In this document: positions 8,933-20,756 of the stretch, one piece after another
Layout: the number at the start of each line of letters is the position of its first letter
Position numbering within the stretch: the stretch's first letter is position 1
Source: Gammaproteobacteria bacterium
Lineage (GTDB): Bacteria > Pseudomonadota > Gammaproteobacteria > Steroidobacterales > Woeseiaceae
Assembly: GCA_024639825.1 (NCBI GenBank)
Contig: JAHEGH010000029.1
Span: forward strand, 1-33,751
Reading direction: 5' to 3'
Length of the DNA stretch: 33,751 nucleotides
The notes under the pieces: generated by a model
Database searches by the model: none
What the model saw: the letters and a program-made list of their open reading frames with translations, nothing else
Told to the model about the DNA's origin: nothing
Translations under genes and position numbers: made by a program

Positions 8933-10062
8933 TCCTCATCCTTGTAGGGCGTGTGCTGATCAACGGCGTCGATGTAGCGCTCTATATGCCGTCCTTCCTC
9001 GTCGAGATAGCGACTGATCGCATTGGCGAATTCGGGATGTGCCAGCCAGTGGGCGGACCAGGTCGTGACCGGCGAAAAGCCGCGGCTGATCTTGTGCTCG
9101 CCCTGGGTGCCGGGTTCGAACAATTGCTTGCCCGTTTCGATGCAATACTCGATGCCCTGGTAGTAGCAGGTCTCAAAATGCAATGCGTCGAAATGCCCGT
9201 CGCTGCCCCAGTAGCGTCCATACAGCGTCGTCTGGCTCTCAAAAAAGACGGCAGCAGCAACGGATTTATCACCCTGTTCCGCGAGAATGACGAGGATGTT
9301 CTCCGGCAGTTGCTCGCTGAGTCCTTCGAAGAAGGCCTGGTTAAAGTAGGGTAGCGAGCCACGCATCATGAAGGTGCGGGCGATAAGCGCGTACACCGTA
9401 GACCAGGTGTCGGCGTCGAGTTCGGCTCCCCGCAGGCGTCTGAAGCGGATGCCGTTTTCATGAACACGGCGGCGGTCTCTGCGGGCTTTCTTGCGTTTTG
9501 CTGATGTGAACGTAGACAGAAAATCATCGAAGCTGCCGTAGCCGCGGTTGTGCCAGTGAAACTGGCAGTCTTTCCTGAGCAGCAGGCCGCTGTCTTCAAA
9601 CAGGCTCACTTCCTGCTCCGCCGGAAACAGGAAGTGGACGGACGAGCATTCGGTTTCGACAGCGAGTTGCGTGGCCGCTGCAATCAGCGCCTGGGCAGCT
9701 GCCGTATCGTCCTTATCTGCCAGCAGGATGCGGGTACTTGGCGCCGGCGTAAATGGTACGGCTGATACCAGTTTTGGGTAATAGGCGAGGCCAGCGTCCT
9801 CGTAAGCGCGCGCCCATGCCCAGTCGAATACGAACTCGCCCCAGGAATGACTCTTCTCGTAAAGTGGCAGCGCGGCGCGCAACTTCCCGTCTTTTTCAAG
9901 CGTGAGGTGTCGCGGTGCCCAGCCCGCATTCGGTGCAACACTACCCGTAGTTTCGGCCAGTTCCAGGAACGCGTGGTCAAGAAACGGAAACGTATCTCCG
10001 GCAAGAGCATTCCAGTCGGCGCGGGCAATGGCCGAAATACTGTCGTGGACGGTGACCTTCAA
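8929..10062 (-). CDS. COG3146-type GNAT acetyltransferase (DUF482 family)
   Basis: A 377-residue soluble protein of the FemAB-like/GNAT superfamily known as COG3146 or DUF482. Recognisable stretches: FPFLDHAFLELAETTGSV (about 26-43), the middle KRKKARRDRRRVHENGI (about 190-206), and the C-terminal GRYWGS..FDALHFETCYYQGIEYCIE followed by FEPGTQGEHKISRGF, which are strongly conserved in this family. The family is sometimes labelled as peptidoglycan biosynthesis, but its substrate is not established, so I give no function. The start is TTG at 10062. An in-frame TAA (the trxB stop) is six codons upstream and a TAAGGTGA Shine-Dalgarno sits over that stop. The gene overlaps aat by 4 nt and follows trxB by 15 nt, so it belongs to the trxB-aat transcript. 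Confidence 0.88.
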   Translation of the reverse strand: MKVTVHDSISAIARADWNALAGDTFPFLDHAFLELAETTGSVAPNAGWAPRHLTLEKDGKLRAALPLYEKSHSWGEFVFDWAWARAYEDAGLAYYPKLVSAVPFTPAPSTRILLADKDDTAAAQALIAAATQLAVETECSSVHFLFPAEQEVSLFEDSGLLLRKDCQFHWHNRGYGSFDDFLSTFTSAKRKKARRDRRRVHENGIRFRRLRGAELDADTWSTVYALIARTFMMRGSLPYFNQAFFEGLSEQLPENILVILAEQGDKSVAAAVFFESQTTLYGRYWGSDGHFDALHFETCYYQGIEYCIETGKQLFEPGTQGEHKISRGFSPVTTWSAHWLAHPEFANAISRYLDEEGRHIERYIDAVDQHTPYKDEE

Positions 10063-10077
10063 GAGGGCACTGTCACC

Positions 10078-11166
<1,089 letters not shown>

Positions 11167-11227
11167 TTATGTGGATCGGCGCGTTATCGATTTATCGCCA
11201 GGCAAGTGTAGGGAAAACAGATTCTTT

Positions 11228-13549
11228 ATGGCAAGAGCCGCTAAAGCCAAGCAGCCCGAATCGCGATTGTCATCGCAGGTTCATCGGTCATTGCGTGAGG
11301 GCGCGCTGTACGTTTTCGGCGCGCTTGCGCTGATTCTCTGGTACGCGCTGTTCACTTACGATGCAGCCGATCCGAGCTTTAATCTCGCCACGACCGACGA
11401 GACGGTGCGCAATGGGGTGGGGCGTGTGGGCGCTTACACCGCCGACCTCCTGTTCAGCGCCTTTGGTCGACCGGCGTATCTTTTCACGCTCATGGTGTTC
11501 TATCTCGGCTGGATGCTGTATCGGGAGCAGAAGACTCAGATAGAACTGACCAAGCTGGATTTTGGACTGCGGGTAAGCGGTTTCGTGGCGACGCTGATCA
11601 CCAGCTGCGCGCTGTCAACGCTGCATTTTTCTCCGGATGGATTTACGAACTCCGCGGGCGGCGTACTTGGCAAGATTGTTGGTGAGAGCCTTCAGGGGGT
11701 CATGAAGCTGCTGGGGGCCAGTACTCTGTTGTTCTGTCTTTGGGTCGCTTCGCTGTCGCTGTTCCTTGGCATTTCGTGGATCAACGTAATGGACAGGATC
11801 GGGCGCTGGTGCCTGATTGCTTATGAAAAGGTCGTGTTCAAGTTCGGCGAATTGCGAGATAGGGCCGAGGGCCGTAAGCAGGCCGCGGCCCGTCAGGACA
11901 TCGTCAAAGTTGAGAAGAAACTGAAGGCGAATCGCGCGAAGCCGCGAATCGAGCCGGTGTTGCCATCGCTCGAACCGAGCGCACGCGCGGAGAAAGAGCG
12001 CCAGGTGCCGTTGTTCGAGCCGGCCACGGCGGGCGAGTTGCCGCCGTTGTCGCTGCTGGACAATCCGCCCGAGCAGAAACAGGGGTATTCGAAGGACTCG
12101 CTCGAGGCCATGTCGCGGCTCGTGGAGCTCAAGCTCAAGGACTTCGGGATCGATGTCGAGGTGAAGTCGGTTTCCCCGGGGCCGGTAATCACACGCTTCG
12201 AACTCGATCCGGCACCGGGCGTGAAGGTCAGCCAGATTGCGAATCTCTCGAAAGACCTGGCGCGTTCGCTGTCCGTCGTCAGCGTGCGCATTGTGGAAGT
12301 GATCCCCGGTAAGTCATTCGTCGGTCTCGAAATTCCGAACGAAAATCGGCAGCTTGTGACGCTTGGCGAGATTCTCAAGTCGCGCGTCTACGATGACATG
12401 GCATCGCCGCTCACGCTGGCGCTGGGCAAGGACATCGGCGGCAACTCGGTTGTCGCAGACCTGGCTCGCATGCCGCATCTTCTTATCGCTGGCACGACCG
12501 GCTCGGGTAAGTCGGTCGGTATCAATGCCATGGTGCTGAGTATCCTCTATAAGTCGCAGCCCGAGAACGTACGCCTGATTATGATCGACCCAAAGATGCT
12601 GGAGCTGTCGGTTTACGAAGGTATCCCGCACCTGCTGGCGCCGGTCGTGACGGACATGAAGGAAGCATCAAACTCCTTGCGCTGGTGTGTGGCCGAGATG
12701 GACCGGCGTTATGCGCTCATGTCCAAACTGGGTGTGCGCAACATTGGGGGCTACAACCGCAAGGTCAGGGACGCTATCAGCGCCGGCGAGCCGATCAAGG
12801 ACCCGATTTTCAGGCCGCCCGAGATTTTCGACGAAGACAAACCCATTGAGCATCCCACGCTCGTGCCGCTGCCGTTCATTGTCGTCGTTATCGATGAGCT
12901 GGCGGACATGATGATGATCGTGGGCAAGAAGGTCGAAGAACTGATCGCGAGGCTCGCACAGAAAGCGCGTGCATCGGGAATTCACATGATCCTCGCGACC
13001 CAGCGTCCTTCCGTCGACGTCATCACCGGCCTGATCAAGGCCAATGTACCGACCCGCATCGCATTCCAGGTGTCGGCCAGGGTGGATTCACGGACGATTC
13101 TCGACCAGCAGGGTGCAGAGAACCTGTTGGGCCACGGCGACATGCTGTACCTGCCGCCCGGTACTTCGCTGCCGGTGCGCGTACACGGGGCGTTTGTGGC
13201 CGACAACGAGGTGCATGCGGTGGTCCGGCATCTCAAGAAAACCGGCGCGCCGCGCTATATTGATGAAATTCTTGAGGGTCCGTCGGGTCCAACTCCAGGA
13301 CTGGTTGGAATCGACAAGCCGTCGGCTGACAGCGCAGACGCCGAGCAGGACCCGCTGTACGATCAGGCCGTGCAGGTTGTCCTGGATACTCGCAAAGCGT
13401 CGATCTCGGGCGTCCAGCGGCGTCTCAAGATCGGCTACAACCGTGCGGCGCGGATGGTCGAGTCGATGGAAGCAGCCGGGATGGTCGGGCCTCTGCAGCC
13501 GAATGGATCGCGCGAGATTCTCGTACCGACGAATACGGCTGAAGAATAG
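11228..13549 (+). CDS. ftsK: DNA translocase FtsK, short-linker form
   Basis: A 773-residue division-septum DNA pump that clears and resolves chromosome termini. The N-terminus has four predicted membrane helices (about 25-45, 80-97, 115-133 and 160-185). A short charged and Pro-rich linker follows (about 205-285), where E. coli has several hundred residues. The alpha/beta motor has Walker [11 protein letters not shown] (from about 422) and Walker [12 protein letters not shown] (about 549-559). The gamma winged helix (about 707-770, [20 protein letters not shown]...[15 protein letters not shown]) recognises KOPS and XerD. The start at 11228 ([11 protein letters not shown]) is preferred over an upstream in-frame ATG at 11120 that would add 36 unconserved residues. 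It is divergent from trxB and leads the ftsK-lolA-vanZ-rarA-serS run. Confidence 0.96.
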   Translation: MARAAKAKQPESRLSSQVHRSLREGALYVFGALALILWYALFTYDAADPSFNLATTDETVRNGVGRVGAYTADLLFSAFGRPAYLFTLMVFYLGWMLYREQKTQIELTKLDFGLRVSGFVATLITSCALSTLHFSPDGFTNSAGGVLGKIVGESLQGVMKLLGASTLLFCLWVASLSLFLGISWINVMDRIGRWCLIAYEKVVFKFGELRDRAEGRKQAAARQDIVKVEKKLKANRAKPRIEPVLPSLEPSARAEKERQVPLFEPATAGELPPLSLLDNPPEQKQGYSKDSLEAMSRLVELKLKDFGIDVEVKSVSPGPVITRFELDPAPGVKVSQIANLSKDLARSLSVVSVRIVEVIPGKSFVGLEIPNENRQLVTLGEILKSRVYDDMASPLTLALGKDIGGNSVVADLARMPHLLIAGTTGSGKSVGINAMVLSILYKSQPENVRLIMIDPKMLELSVYEGIPHLLAPVVTDMKEASNSLRWCVAEMDRRYALMSKLGVRNIGGYNRKVRDAISAGEPIKDPIFRPPEIFDEDKPIEHPTLVPLPFIVVVIDELADMMMIVGKKVEELIARLAQKARASGIHMILATQRPSVDVITGLIKANVPTRIAFQVSARVDSRTILDQQGAENLLGHGDMLYLPPGTSLPVRVHGAFVADNEVHAVVRHLKKTGAPRYIDEILEGPSGPTPGLVGIDKPSADSADAEQDPLYDQAVQVVLDTRKASISGVQRRLKIGYNRAARMVESMEAAGMVGPLQPNGSREILVPTNTAEE

Positions 13550-13579
13550 ACGGATGTGTAACAGCTCAAGGATTAGCGT

Positions 13580-14248
13580 GTGACCAAAAATACAATTGTG
13601 CTCTTAGCCGTTCTTGCGATCGGCCTGCCAGGTACGACAGCGCTGGCGCAGGCGAGGACTGACGATGTTGGTGAGAAACTCGTTAACGATTTCGTGACCG
13701 ATGTCATCACATTGCAGGGCCGCTTCGAGCAGTCGCTGATCGACGCGGGCGGCGCAGTCGTCGAACGGTCGAGCGGCACGCTCGAGATTGAGCGACCCGG
13801 GCGGTTCCACTGGGCCTACTCGGAGCCCTACGAGCAGCTTCTTGTTGCTGATGGCCTCAATATCTGGAGTTACGACGTCGATCTTGCCCAGGTGACCGTC
13901 AAGCCTCAGGAACAGGCTCTGGCGAATACGCCGGCTTTGCTGCTGGGTGGTGATAAAGACGCCATCGCGCAATTTCGTTTCGATGGTTCTATGGTCGAGA
14001 AGGGAACGACCTGGGTCCGCATGATTCCGGTGGATACGAAGAGCGGCTTTGAACGTATGGAACTCGGTTTTATCGGGGGCGAGCTCACCCGGATGGTCTT
14101 CTTCGACAATCTGGATCAGAAAACGCTGGTGTCACTTTACGATGTGACGACCAATGAGCCGATCGACGCGGAGAGGTTCGAGTTTTCGGTACCTGACGAC
14201 GCCGACCTGGTCGGTGCACCGGCCGTCGCAGCAGAAACGTCTCCCTGA
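13580..14248 (+). CDS. lolA: Outer-membrane lipoprotein carrier LolA
   Basis: A 222-residue periplasmic chaperone that takes lipoproteins from LolCDE and delivers them to LolB. Seen: a Sec signal peptide (VLLAVLAIGLPGTTALA, likely cleavage after A23), then the incomplete beta-barrel with TLQGRFEQSLIDAGG, SGTLEIERPGRFHWAYSEPY, and the ADGLNIWSYDVDLAQVTV stretch typical of LolA. The C-terminal tail after about 205 is Ala-rich and divergent. The start is GTG at 13580, with AAGGA (13568-13572) 7 nt upstream. It lies 30 nt after ftsK, as in E. coli, and its TGA overlaps the next ATG by one base (TGATG), so the following gene is coupled to it. Confidence 0.94.
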   Translation: MTKNTIVLLAVLAIGLPGTTALAQARTDDVGEKLVNDFVTDVITLQGRFEQSLIDAGGAVVERSSGTLEIERPGRFHWAYSEPYEQLLVADGLNIWSYDVDLAQVTVKPQEQALANTPALLLGGDKDAIAQFRFDGSMVEKGTTWVRMIPVDTKSGFERMELGFIGGELTRMVFFDNLDQKTLVSLYDVTTNEPIDAERFEFSVPDDADLVGAPAVAAETSP

Positions 14249-14661
14249 TGTTACCGCTCAGGCACGCCCGCTGGTGGCGGGTCCTTAGTGTCCTGATCCT
14301 GGTGCTTGTCCTGATCGCGGCGATGTCTCGCACATTCTGGTTTTTCGACGATCTCGGCAGGGCGCTGTCGCGGTTTCAGAACGCTGACAAGTGGGTGCAC
14401 GGATTTACATTCGTGGTCCTCTCGGTGTGGTTCTCTGGCATCGTCGAGAAACGCCGCTACTGGCTGATTGCCATTGGCCTGATGCTGTTCGGCCTCCTGA
14501 TTGAGTTCTGCCAGCTCCAGGTCAGCTACCGTGCGGCGGACTGGGTCGACATGCTCGCCAATACACTCGGTATCATTGTTGGCCTCACGATTGCGGTTGC
14601 GGGCCTGGGTGGCTGGGGTCCGCGCTTTGAAGACTGGTTCTCGAGAAGACACTCGCATTGA
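14248..14661 (+). CDS. VanZ-like small membrane protein
   Basis: A 137-residue predicted inner-membrane protein. Four hydrophobic segments are visible (about 10-27, 45-62, 68-86 and 103-122). The VanZ-family pattern is clear: [18 protein letters not shown] after the first helix, then [26 protein letters not shown], where the E and the RxxDWxDxLANTLG block are conserved. VanZ proteins in Gram-positives affect teicoplanin resistance, but the role of proteobacterial homologues is unknown. It is overlapped by one base with lolA upstream and by 4 bases with rarA downstream, so it is firmly embedded in this operon, between two genes that are adjacent in E. coli. Confidence 0.87.
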   Translation: MLPLRHARWWRVLSVLILVLVLIAAMSRTFWFFDDLGRALSRFQNADKWVHGFTFVVLSVWFSGIVEKRRYWLIAIGLMLFGLLIEFCQLQVSYRAADWVDMLANTLGIIVGLTIAVAGLGGWGPRFEDWFSRRHSH

Positions 14662-15983
14662 CCGATCTATTTGCTACTGACGTTGTGGCCGCGAACGATC
14701 GGCCGTTGGCGGACCGGATGCGGCCGGCGACACTGGCTGAGTTTTCCGGGCAAAGGCACCTGCTTGAAGCGGGCAAACCGCTGCTACGCGCTATCGAACA
14801 GGGTCGCGCGCATTCGATGATTTTCTGGGGGCCACCCGGTACCGGCAAGACGACGCTTGCCCGGATGATTGCTGCGACGACCGACTCACACTTTATTGCA
14901 CTGTCCGCGGTTATGGCGGGCGTCAAGGACATCCGCGCCGCTGTCGCCGAAGCGGAGCAGCACCGGCACATGAGTCAGCGCGGCACGGTTCTGTTTCTCG
15001 ATGAGGTGCATCGCTTCAACAAATCCCAGCAGGATGCGTTTCTGCCATTCGTCGAAGACGGCACCTTGACATTCATTGGCGCGACGACGGAAAACCCATC
15101 GTTCGAGCTGAATAACGCATTGCTCTCACGCGCCCGCGTTTACGTCCTCAAGTCGCTGACAGAGGATGATTTACTGGCCGTGCTGCGGCGCGCACTGGCC
15201 GATACGGAACGCGGGCTTGGCGGTGCGTTTACCGTCGACGACGAATCCCTGCGGTCGATAGCCTCGGCAGCGGATGGTGACGCGCGTCGCTCCCTGAATC
15301 TCCTCGAACTTGCCGCAGATCTTGCGACCGACGGCGTGATCTCCACTGAGATTGTTGCCGAAGTGGCCTCGGGAAGCCGCCGGCGCTTTGATAAGCAGGG
15401 CGAGTATTTCTACGACCAGATTTCGGCGCTGCACAAGTCGATACGCGGGACCGATCCCGATGCGTCGCTGTACTGGCTGGCGCGCATGCTCGACGGTGGT
15501 TGTGATCCACTCTACATCGCACGACGCCTGGTTCGGGTTGCCTCGGAGGATATTGGCAACGCCGATCCGCGCAGTTTGCAGATCACGCTGGATGCATGGA
15601 GCGTGTATGAACGCCTCGGCTCGCCGGAGGGCGAACTGGCGATCGGCCATGCCGTGGCCTATCTCGCATGTGCGCCGAAGAGCAATGCCGTGTACACCGC
15701 GTTTAAGGCCGCCATGGCGGATGCGCAGGAGAAGGGCTCGCTCGAGGTACCGATGCACCTGCGTAATGCGCCCACGAACCTGATGAAGGACCTGGGATAC
15801 GGGGAGAAATATCGGTACGCACATGATGAAGACGGCGGCGTTGCGCTTGGCGAATCCTACTTTCCCGACGACATGAGACCGGTTAAGTATTATCATCCCG
15901 TGCCTCGCGGACTCGAGATTCGTATTAAGGAAAAACTCGAGGACATCGAGCGTCGTGCACGCGAAAAAAACAAGCAGAACTGA
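14658..15983 (+). CDS. rarA: Replication-associated recombination ATPase RarA (MgsA)
   Basis: A 441-residue AAA+ protein related to clamp loaders and RuvB that acts at stalled forks. Seen: [20 protein letters not shown] at the start, Walker [10 protein letters not shown] (58-66), Walker [11 protein letters not shown] (111-120), sensor-1 [12 protein letters not shown], an arginine-finger region SRARVYVL, and the conserved tetramerisation region with [21 protein letters not shown] and EDIGNADP. Length matches E. coli RarA (447). The start codon is TTG at 14658, overlapping the vanZ-like stop in a TTGA arrangement; MTDLF matches relatives. serS follows after 3 nt. The rarA-serS pair is conserved with E. 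coli. Confidence 0.96.
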   Translation: MTDLFATDVVAANDRPLADRMRPATLAEFSGQRHLLEAGKPLLRAIEQGRAHSMIFWGPPGTGKTTLARMIAATTDSHFIALSAVMAGVKDIRAAVAEAEQHRHMSQRGTVLFLDEVHRFNKSQQDAFLPFVEDGTLTFIGATTENPSFELNNALLSRARVYVLKSLTEDDLLAVLRRALADTERGLGGAFTVDDESLRSIASAADGDARRSLNLLELAADLATDGVISTEIVAEVASGSRRRFDKQGEYFYDQISALHKSIRGTDPDASLYWLARMLDGGCDPLYIARRLVRVASEDIGNADPRSLQITLDAWSVYERLGSPEGELAIGHAVAYLACAPKSNAVYTAFKAAMADAQEKGSLEVPMHLRNAPTNLMKDLGYGEKYRYAHDEDGGVALGESYFPDDMRPVKYYHPVPRGLEIRIKEKLEDIERRAREKNKQN

Positions 15984-17297
<1,314 letters not shown>

Positions 17298-17302
17298 ATA
17301 AA

Positions 17303-17328
17303 AAAAAGGGGCCGCAGGGCCCCTTTTT
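17303..17328. terminator. Bidirectional intrinsic terminator between serS and the BI-1 family gene
   Basis: An 11-bp perfect inverted repeat (AAAAAGGGGCC at 17303-17313 and GGCCCCTTTTT at 17318-17328) with a 4-nt loop. A U tract follows the stem on both strands, so it can end serS on the plus strand and the convergent membrane-protein gene on the minus strand. Confidence 0.92.
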
Positions 17329-17349
17329 CATAGTACAGCTTGTTGCGTA

Positions 17350-18051
17350 TCAGTCACGGTTCATGAACAGACGCAGGATGTAGAAGAACATCATCGCAAT
17401 AGAGGCGAACAGTGCCATCGATGCGGCGACGTACTTGTTTTCCGGGTAGTGGTGCATGATGTTGGACGTATCGTACAGGACGGCGACGCCAGCAAAGCCG
17501 ATCATGCCGACCGAGAACCAGGTACCAAGATTCCAGCCAAACGCCCAGGAAGCCGCGATCAGGCCGATGGCGATGAAAAAGCCCCAGACCAGGACGCCGC
17601 GCAGGAACGAAAAGTCCTTGCGAGTGATCATGACCGTGGCGATCAGGCCCACGCAGCCGGCAACCGTGGTAATGGCCGCGCTTTCGATCATGTTGCCGCC
17701 GCTTCGTGCATCCATCTGCAGCGCGATAGCAAGAATCGGCACAAACATGACGGCCCACAGGAACACAAATGCGGCAAACGCGGCGTATTGAGCCATAGTG
17801 GATTCAAGCCGATGAGCGACGTGGCCCGCGCCCCAGCTTAGCGCGACGAAACCGATCAGCACGATCATCGGGCTCTGCATCATGGCGTTGGCGATCGGCG
17901 CCGCAGCGCCTGAACTGAACAGGTAGGTCTCAATGGCTACCAGGGCCAGGATTGCGCCAACAACATGGGCATAGCACTTCCAGATGAATGATGCTCTGTC
18001 TTCAGTTGCGAGCGCCGAAACCGGCGCCATGGTGTTCAGGTTATCTTGCAT
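17350..18051 (-). CDS. Bax inhibitor-1 / YccA family membrane protein
   Basis: A 233-residue polytopic protein with about seven hydrophobic helices and a 28-residue cytoplasmic N-terminus. The BI-1/TMBIM pattern is visible: RASFIWKCYAHVVGAILALVAIE at helix 1, FVFLWAVMFVPILAI in the middle, AITTVAGCVGLIATVMITRKDFSFL, and the family-typical late segment AVLYDTSNIMHHY followed by a final helix and MNRD. Members are thought to act as pH-sensitive ion leak channels or FtsH regulators; a precise role here is not known. A GGAG element sits 8 nt before the ATG. It converges on serS and shares the terminator at 17303-17328. No operon partner is seen. Confidence 0.9.
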   Translation of the reverse strand: MQDNLNTMAPVSALATEDRASFIWKCYAHVVGAILALVAIETYLFSSGAAAPIANAMMQSPMIVLIGFVALSWGAGHVAHRLESTMAQYAAFAAFVFLWAVMFVPILAIALQMDARSGGNMIESAAITTVAGCVGLIATVMITRKDFSFLRGVLVWGFFIAIGLIAASWAFGWNLGTWFSVGMIGFAGVAVLYDTSNIMHHYPENKYVAASMALFASIAMMFFYILRLFMNRD

Positions 18052-18139
18052 GCGAACAACTCCAGTATGTTCAAAAGTGGACGAATCTTAGCAGTTATCA
18101 GGCAACGATCTGGTGACAAAGTTCCCGATATTCAAGGCC

Positions 18140-18799
18140 TCACCAGGGCAGAGTGTAGCCTTCGGCATGCCAGAACCCGCCAGTATTCTCCATGGTGAGT
18201 TCGTCGATGCGCGCGATCAGGCCGCGCGCGGACTCTGCCGTCGAGATTCCGGTATTACCGGTCATATCGGTGGCAACGAGTCCCGGGTGAAGGAGCGCGA
18301 CGGCGATGCCGCGCGGCCGTAGTTCGTGCATCAGGTTGGTCCCGATCATATTGACCGCGGTTTTGGAGGCACGATAGCCCCAGTTGCCGCCGGAGCCGTT
18401 GTCTTCGATCGAGCCGACCCGACTGCTTACGATAGCGACCTTTGAGCCGTCCTGAAGATTGCCGGCAAGGGCTTCCGTGACCCGCAACGGGCCCAGTGCA
18501 TTCACTGCGTACTGCTCGAGCATACTGTCGTAGTCGAGCTCACCAAATGCGTCGCGCCGCAGAATGCCGGCGTTGTTGATGAGAACATCGATGACCTCGT
18601 CGCCCAGTTGGGCTTTGAGCTTCGCGACGGATTCGCCGCTGGACACATCGATGCCGTCAATAATGCGGATACCTGACAGGCGGAGCTCGCTGCTGGCATG
18701 GCGACAAACACCAATGACGTCGTCGCCGCGGGCGTGCAGCTGGGTGACGATCTGCAGGCCGATACCGCGGTTGCAGCCAGTGACAAGAGTGGTGGGCAT
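18140..18799 (-). CDS. Short-chain dehydrogenase/reductase, C-factor-like
   Basis: A 219-residue classical SDR oxidoreductase. The Rossmann cofactor motif TGCNRGIG is at 7-14, NNAG at 75-78, the catalytic Ser in VAIVSSRVGS (S126), and Y142-x3-K146 in GYRASK, so the active site is complete. The overall pattern (IDVLINNAGIL..., NALGPLRVTEAL, LLHPGLVATDMTG) is that of the C-factor/YKR-type subgroup. The substrate cannot be predicted. The ATG has a GGAA element about 9 nt upstream. The gene begins 30 nt downstream of tRNA-Ser on the same strand and no terminator is seen between them, so co-transcription with the tRNA is possible. Confidence 0.9.
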   Translation of the reverse strand: MPTTLVTGCNRGIGLQIVTQLHARGDDVIGVCRHASSELRLSGIRIIDGIDVSSGESVAKLKAQLGDEVIDVLINNAGILRRDAFGELDYDSMLEQYAVNALGPLRVTEALAGNLQDGSKVAIVSSRVGSIEDNGSGGNWGYRASKTAVNMIGTNLMHELRPRGIAVALLHPGLVATDMTGNTGISTAESARGLIARIDELTMENTGGFWHAEGYTLPW

Positions 18800-18829
18800 T
18801 GCTGGATTCCGTCTGGTTGCCGGGAAGAT

Positions 18830-18920
18830 TGGCGGAGAGGGTGGGATTCGAACCCACGATAGGCTACAAACCTATGCTGGTTTTCAAGACCAGTGCATTC
18901 AACCGCTCTGCCACCTCTCC
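18830..18920 (-). tRNA. tRNA-Ser, anticodon UGA
   Basis: The minus strand folds as a class II tRNA. The acceptor is GGAGAGG (18914-18920) pairing with CCTCTCC (18834-18840), then discriminator G and an encoded CCA ending at 18830. The anticodon stem-loop CTGGT-CTTGAAA-ACCAG carries TGA (18884-18886). A long variable arm and GGTTCGAATCC in the T arm are present. It reads UCA codons (and UCG/UCU to the extent that the modified wobble base allows). It lies about 1.5 kb downstream of serS. Confidence 0.97.
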
Positions 18921-18936
18921 GGCTTTGCGACGGCGC

Positions 18937-18965
18937 ATTGTGCTGGCAGAGCCGTGACGATTCAA
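18937..18965 (-). promoter_or_regulatory. Possible promoter of tRNA-Ser
   Basis: On the minus strand TTGAAT (18960-18965) and CACAAT (18937-18942) are separated by 17 nt, each a 4/6 match. The GC-rich stretch right after the -10 resembles the discriminator of stringently controlled stable-RNA promoters. The match is weak. Confidence 0.35.
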
Positions 18966-19051
18966 CCTTTTCGGGTCAATGCTTGCCGGAAATGAGAACC
19001 TGCTGCAGGATCGACGGTCTTAAGCCTGAGAGACCACGGTGGAGAACCTTT

Positions 19052-19873
19052 ATGTCATTTCTAGAAAAGTTGTATAAAGTCATAATATTAATGCTTTTAT
19101 CAGCTTCTTCGATGGCGGACTCCCCACCGCCGCCTGATGGCAGCGGCTGGTACCAGAGTGCCCAGGCCGCCAGAGAGACAAACGATTATCCGGCGGCGCA
19201 TGAGGCGCTGAAGATGGCAGAACAGCTCGAATTTTCTCCGGTCCGCATCAGTTTTGAGCGCGCGCGTCTGCATACACTGGCGGCTGACCGTGATCTGGCC
19301 TTGGCCGAACTGGAGGCGATCGCTGCTACCGGGTTTACGCGTGTTGGCTTAATCGTGAACGACCCCATATTGGGGACTTTGGCAGGCAACGAACGCTACG
19401 AAGCGCTCGTTGCGACGATGTCGAGATCGGCGTATCCCTGTGAGCATGATGAGGCGTTTGCCGAGTTCGATTTCTGGGTTGGGGACTGGGTGGTTCACGG
19501 CCCGGGCGGCGGCTTGGCCGGAACAAACTCAATTACCAAAGAGGAGCGGGGCTGTGTCCTTCTCGAGCATTGGGAGAACACGGCAGGCGGAACTGGACAG
19601 AGCATCAATTATGTCGACAAGATGACGGGTGAGTGGGTGCAGGTCTGGAACGCCGAAGGCGGCAGCCAGATCAATATTCGAGGTGGAATGACTGACGACG
19701 GCATGCTCCTGGCTGGTACGCTGCACACAATTGGCAATGACACCACCATTCCGTTTCGAGCACTATGGACGTTATTGCCGGATGGCCGGGTTCGACAGTT
19801 CTTTGAGCAGTCGACGGACGGCGGAGAGACCTGGACCACGTGGTTTGAAGGGTTCTACACAAGGAAAGAATGA
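19052..19873 (+). CDS. Secreted protein with helical-repeat N-terminus and FDFWVGDW (DUF1579-like) domain
   Basis: A 273-residue predicted exported protein of unknown function. A signal peptide is visible (LYKVIILMLLSASSMA, likely cleavage near residue 22). Residues about 30-125 look like TPR-type helical repeats (YQSAQAARETNDYPAAHEALKMAEQLE; ERARLHTLAADRDLALAELEAIA). Residues 135-273 form a second domain with FDFWVGDW, ERGCVLLEHWEN, GQSINYVDKMTGEWVQVWN and a WTTWFEGFYTRK end. This pattern is common in uncharacterised lipocalin-like or DUF1579-like bacterial proteins. The open frame extends upstream through the tRNA-Ser gene. The ATG at 19052 is chosen because of GGAG (19041-19044) and the signal peptide. 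It overlaps the next gene by 4 nt. Confidence 0.78.
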   Translation: MSFLEKLYKVIILMLLSASSMADSPPPPDGSGWYQSAQAARETNDYPAAHEALKMAEQLEFSPVRISFERARLHTLAADRDLALAELEAIAATGFTRVGLIVNDPILGTLAGNERYEALVATMSRSAYPCEHDEAFAEFDFWVGDWVVHGPGGGLAGTNSITKEERGCVLLEHWENTAGGTGQSINYVDKMTGEWVQVWNAEGGSQINIRGGMTDDGMLLAGTLHTIGNDTTIPFRALWTLLPDGRVRQFFEQSTDGGETWTTWFEGFYTRKE

Positions 19874-20163
19874 AATATTCGTCACTTAATCGCGGCATTC
19901 CCGCGGGGAATCCGATCGCAAATGCGCTCGTTGTTATTGTTGGAGCGCTGGCCATCGGCGCGTCCATCGTTTTGGGCTTCTTTGCGTTCGTCGTTCTCGG
20001 CAGCATCATCCTGGTGCTCGGGGCAATCATCGCGTTACGCGTATGGTGGTTTAACCGGCGGCTCGCCAAACAGGCGAACGGGCCGGCCCAGCCGCAGCAG
20101 CAGCCCAAGGGCGGCGTGATTGAAGGCGAATATCACGTGGTCAAGGACGACAAAAACTCGTAA
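19870..20163 (+). CDS. Small two-helix membrane protein
   Basis: A 97-residue protein with two adjacent hydrophobic segments (about 17-38 and 40-58), then a basic and Gln/Pro-rich cytoplasmic stretch and an acidic C-terminus containing VIEGEYHVV. I do not recognise a named family. The VIEGEY-like tail is a pattern I have seen in other small proteobacterial membrane proteins. It overlaps the preceding secreted-protein gene in an ATGA arrangement and is followed after 11 nt by a membrane-anchored histidine phosphatase, so it is probably part of that transcript. Coding is supported by overlap, spacing and the amphipathic layout rather than by homology. Confidence 0.7.
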   Translation: MKYSSLNRGIPAGNPIANALVVIVGALAIGASIVLGFFAFVVLGSIILVLGAIIALRVWWFNRRLAKQANGPAQPQQQPKGGVIEGEYHVVKDDKNS

Positions 20164-20174
20164 AGTCGCTTCCC

Positions 20175-20756
20175 ATGGCAAATCCAATTTCCGATATCGA
20201 GCGTCGTAAACGCCGCCAGCGGCGGCGCATCCTGGTCATCGTCATCTATACAGCGCTGGCCTTCGGCCTTGCATGGTTTCTTGAGTCCCAGGCGACAACG
20301 ACCGTAATTTTCGTGCGCCATGCGGAAAAGATGACGACGCCCGAGAACGATCCCGGGCTAAGTCCCGCCGGGCAGCGCCGGGTTGCTGAACTGACCAGGC
20401 AGCTGGTTGATGCGGATGTTGTCGCCGGTATCGATGCGGTATATGCCACGCCTTTCCGTCGTACCGAAGAGACAGCTCGTCCTTTGGCCGACGCACTGGG
20501 GTTGCCGCTGAACTCCTATGATCCAGCCGATACCGAGGCGATCATGGAGCATATTGTCAGTGTGCATAAGGGCAAGATTATCCTGGTTGTTGGCCACAGC
20601 AACACGTTGCCTGCGCTGATCGGCAACATGGGTGCCAGCAAAAAGGTGCCAAAGATTGACGAAAACGAGTACGACAATATCTATATCGTCTCCATACCCT
20701 GGTTCGGGAAGACCAAGACCATACGGCTGCGTTACGGCGAGCCCTATATTCCGTGA
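20175..20756 (+). CDS. Membrane-anchored histidine phosphatase (phosphoglycerate mutase-like)
   Basis: A 193-residue histidine-phosphatase-superfamily protein. A very basic N-terminus (RRKRRQRRR) is followed by one hydrophobic helix (about 19-36), so the enzyme is probably an anchored periplasmic protein. The catalytic core has RHAE with nucleophile H49 (48-51), the supporting Arg in ATPFRRTEETA (about 91-101), and GHSNT with the second catalytic His at 141. Small size and sequence place it nearer SixA-like or generic PGAM phosphatases than the glycolytic mutase; the substrate is unknown. It is 11 nt after the small membrane protein and overlaps the following yjbQ gene by 4 nt (GTGA). Confidence 0.85.
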   Translation: MANPISDIERRKRRQRRRILVIVIYTALAFGLAWFLESQATTTVIFVRHAEKMTTPENDPGLSPAGQRRVAELTRQLVDADVVAGIDAVYATPFRRTEETARPLADALGLPLNSYDPADTEAIMEHIVSVHKGKIILVVGHSNTLPALIGNMGASKKVPKIDENEYDNIYIVSIPWFGKTKTIRLRYGEPYIP

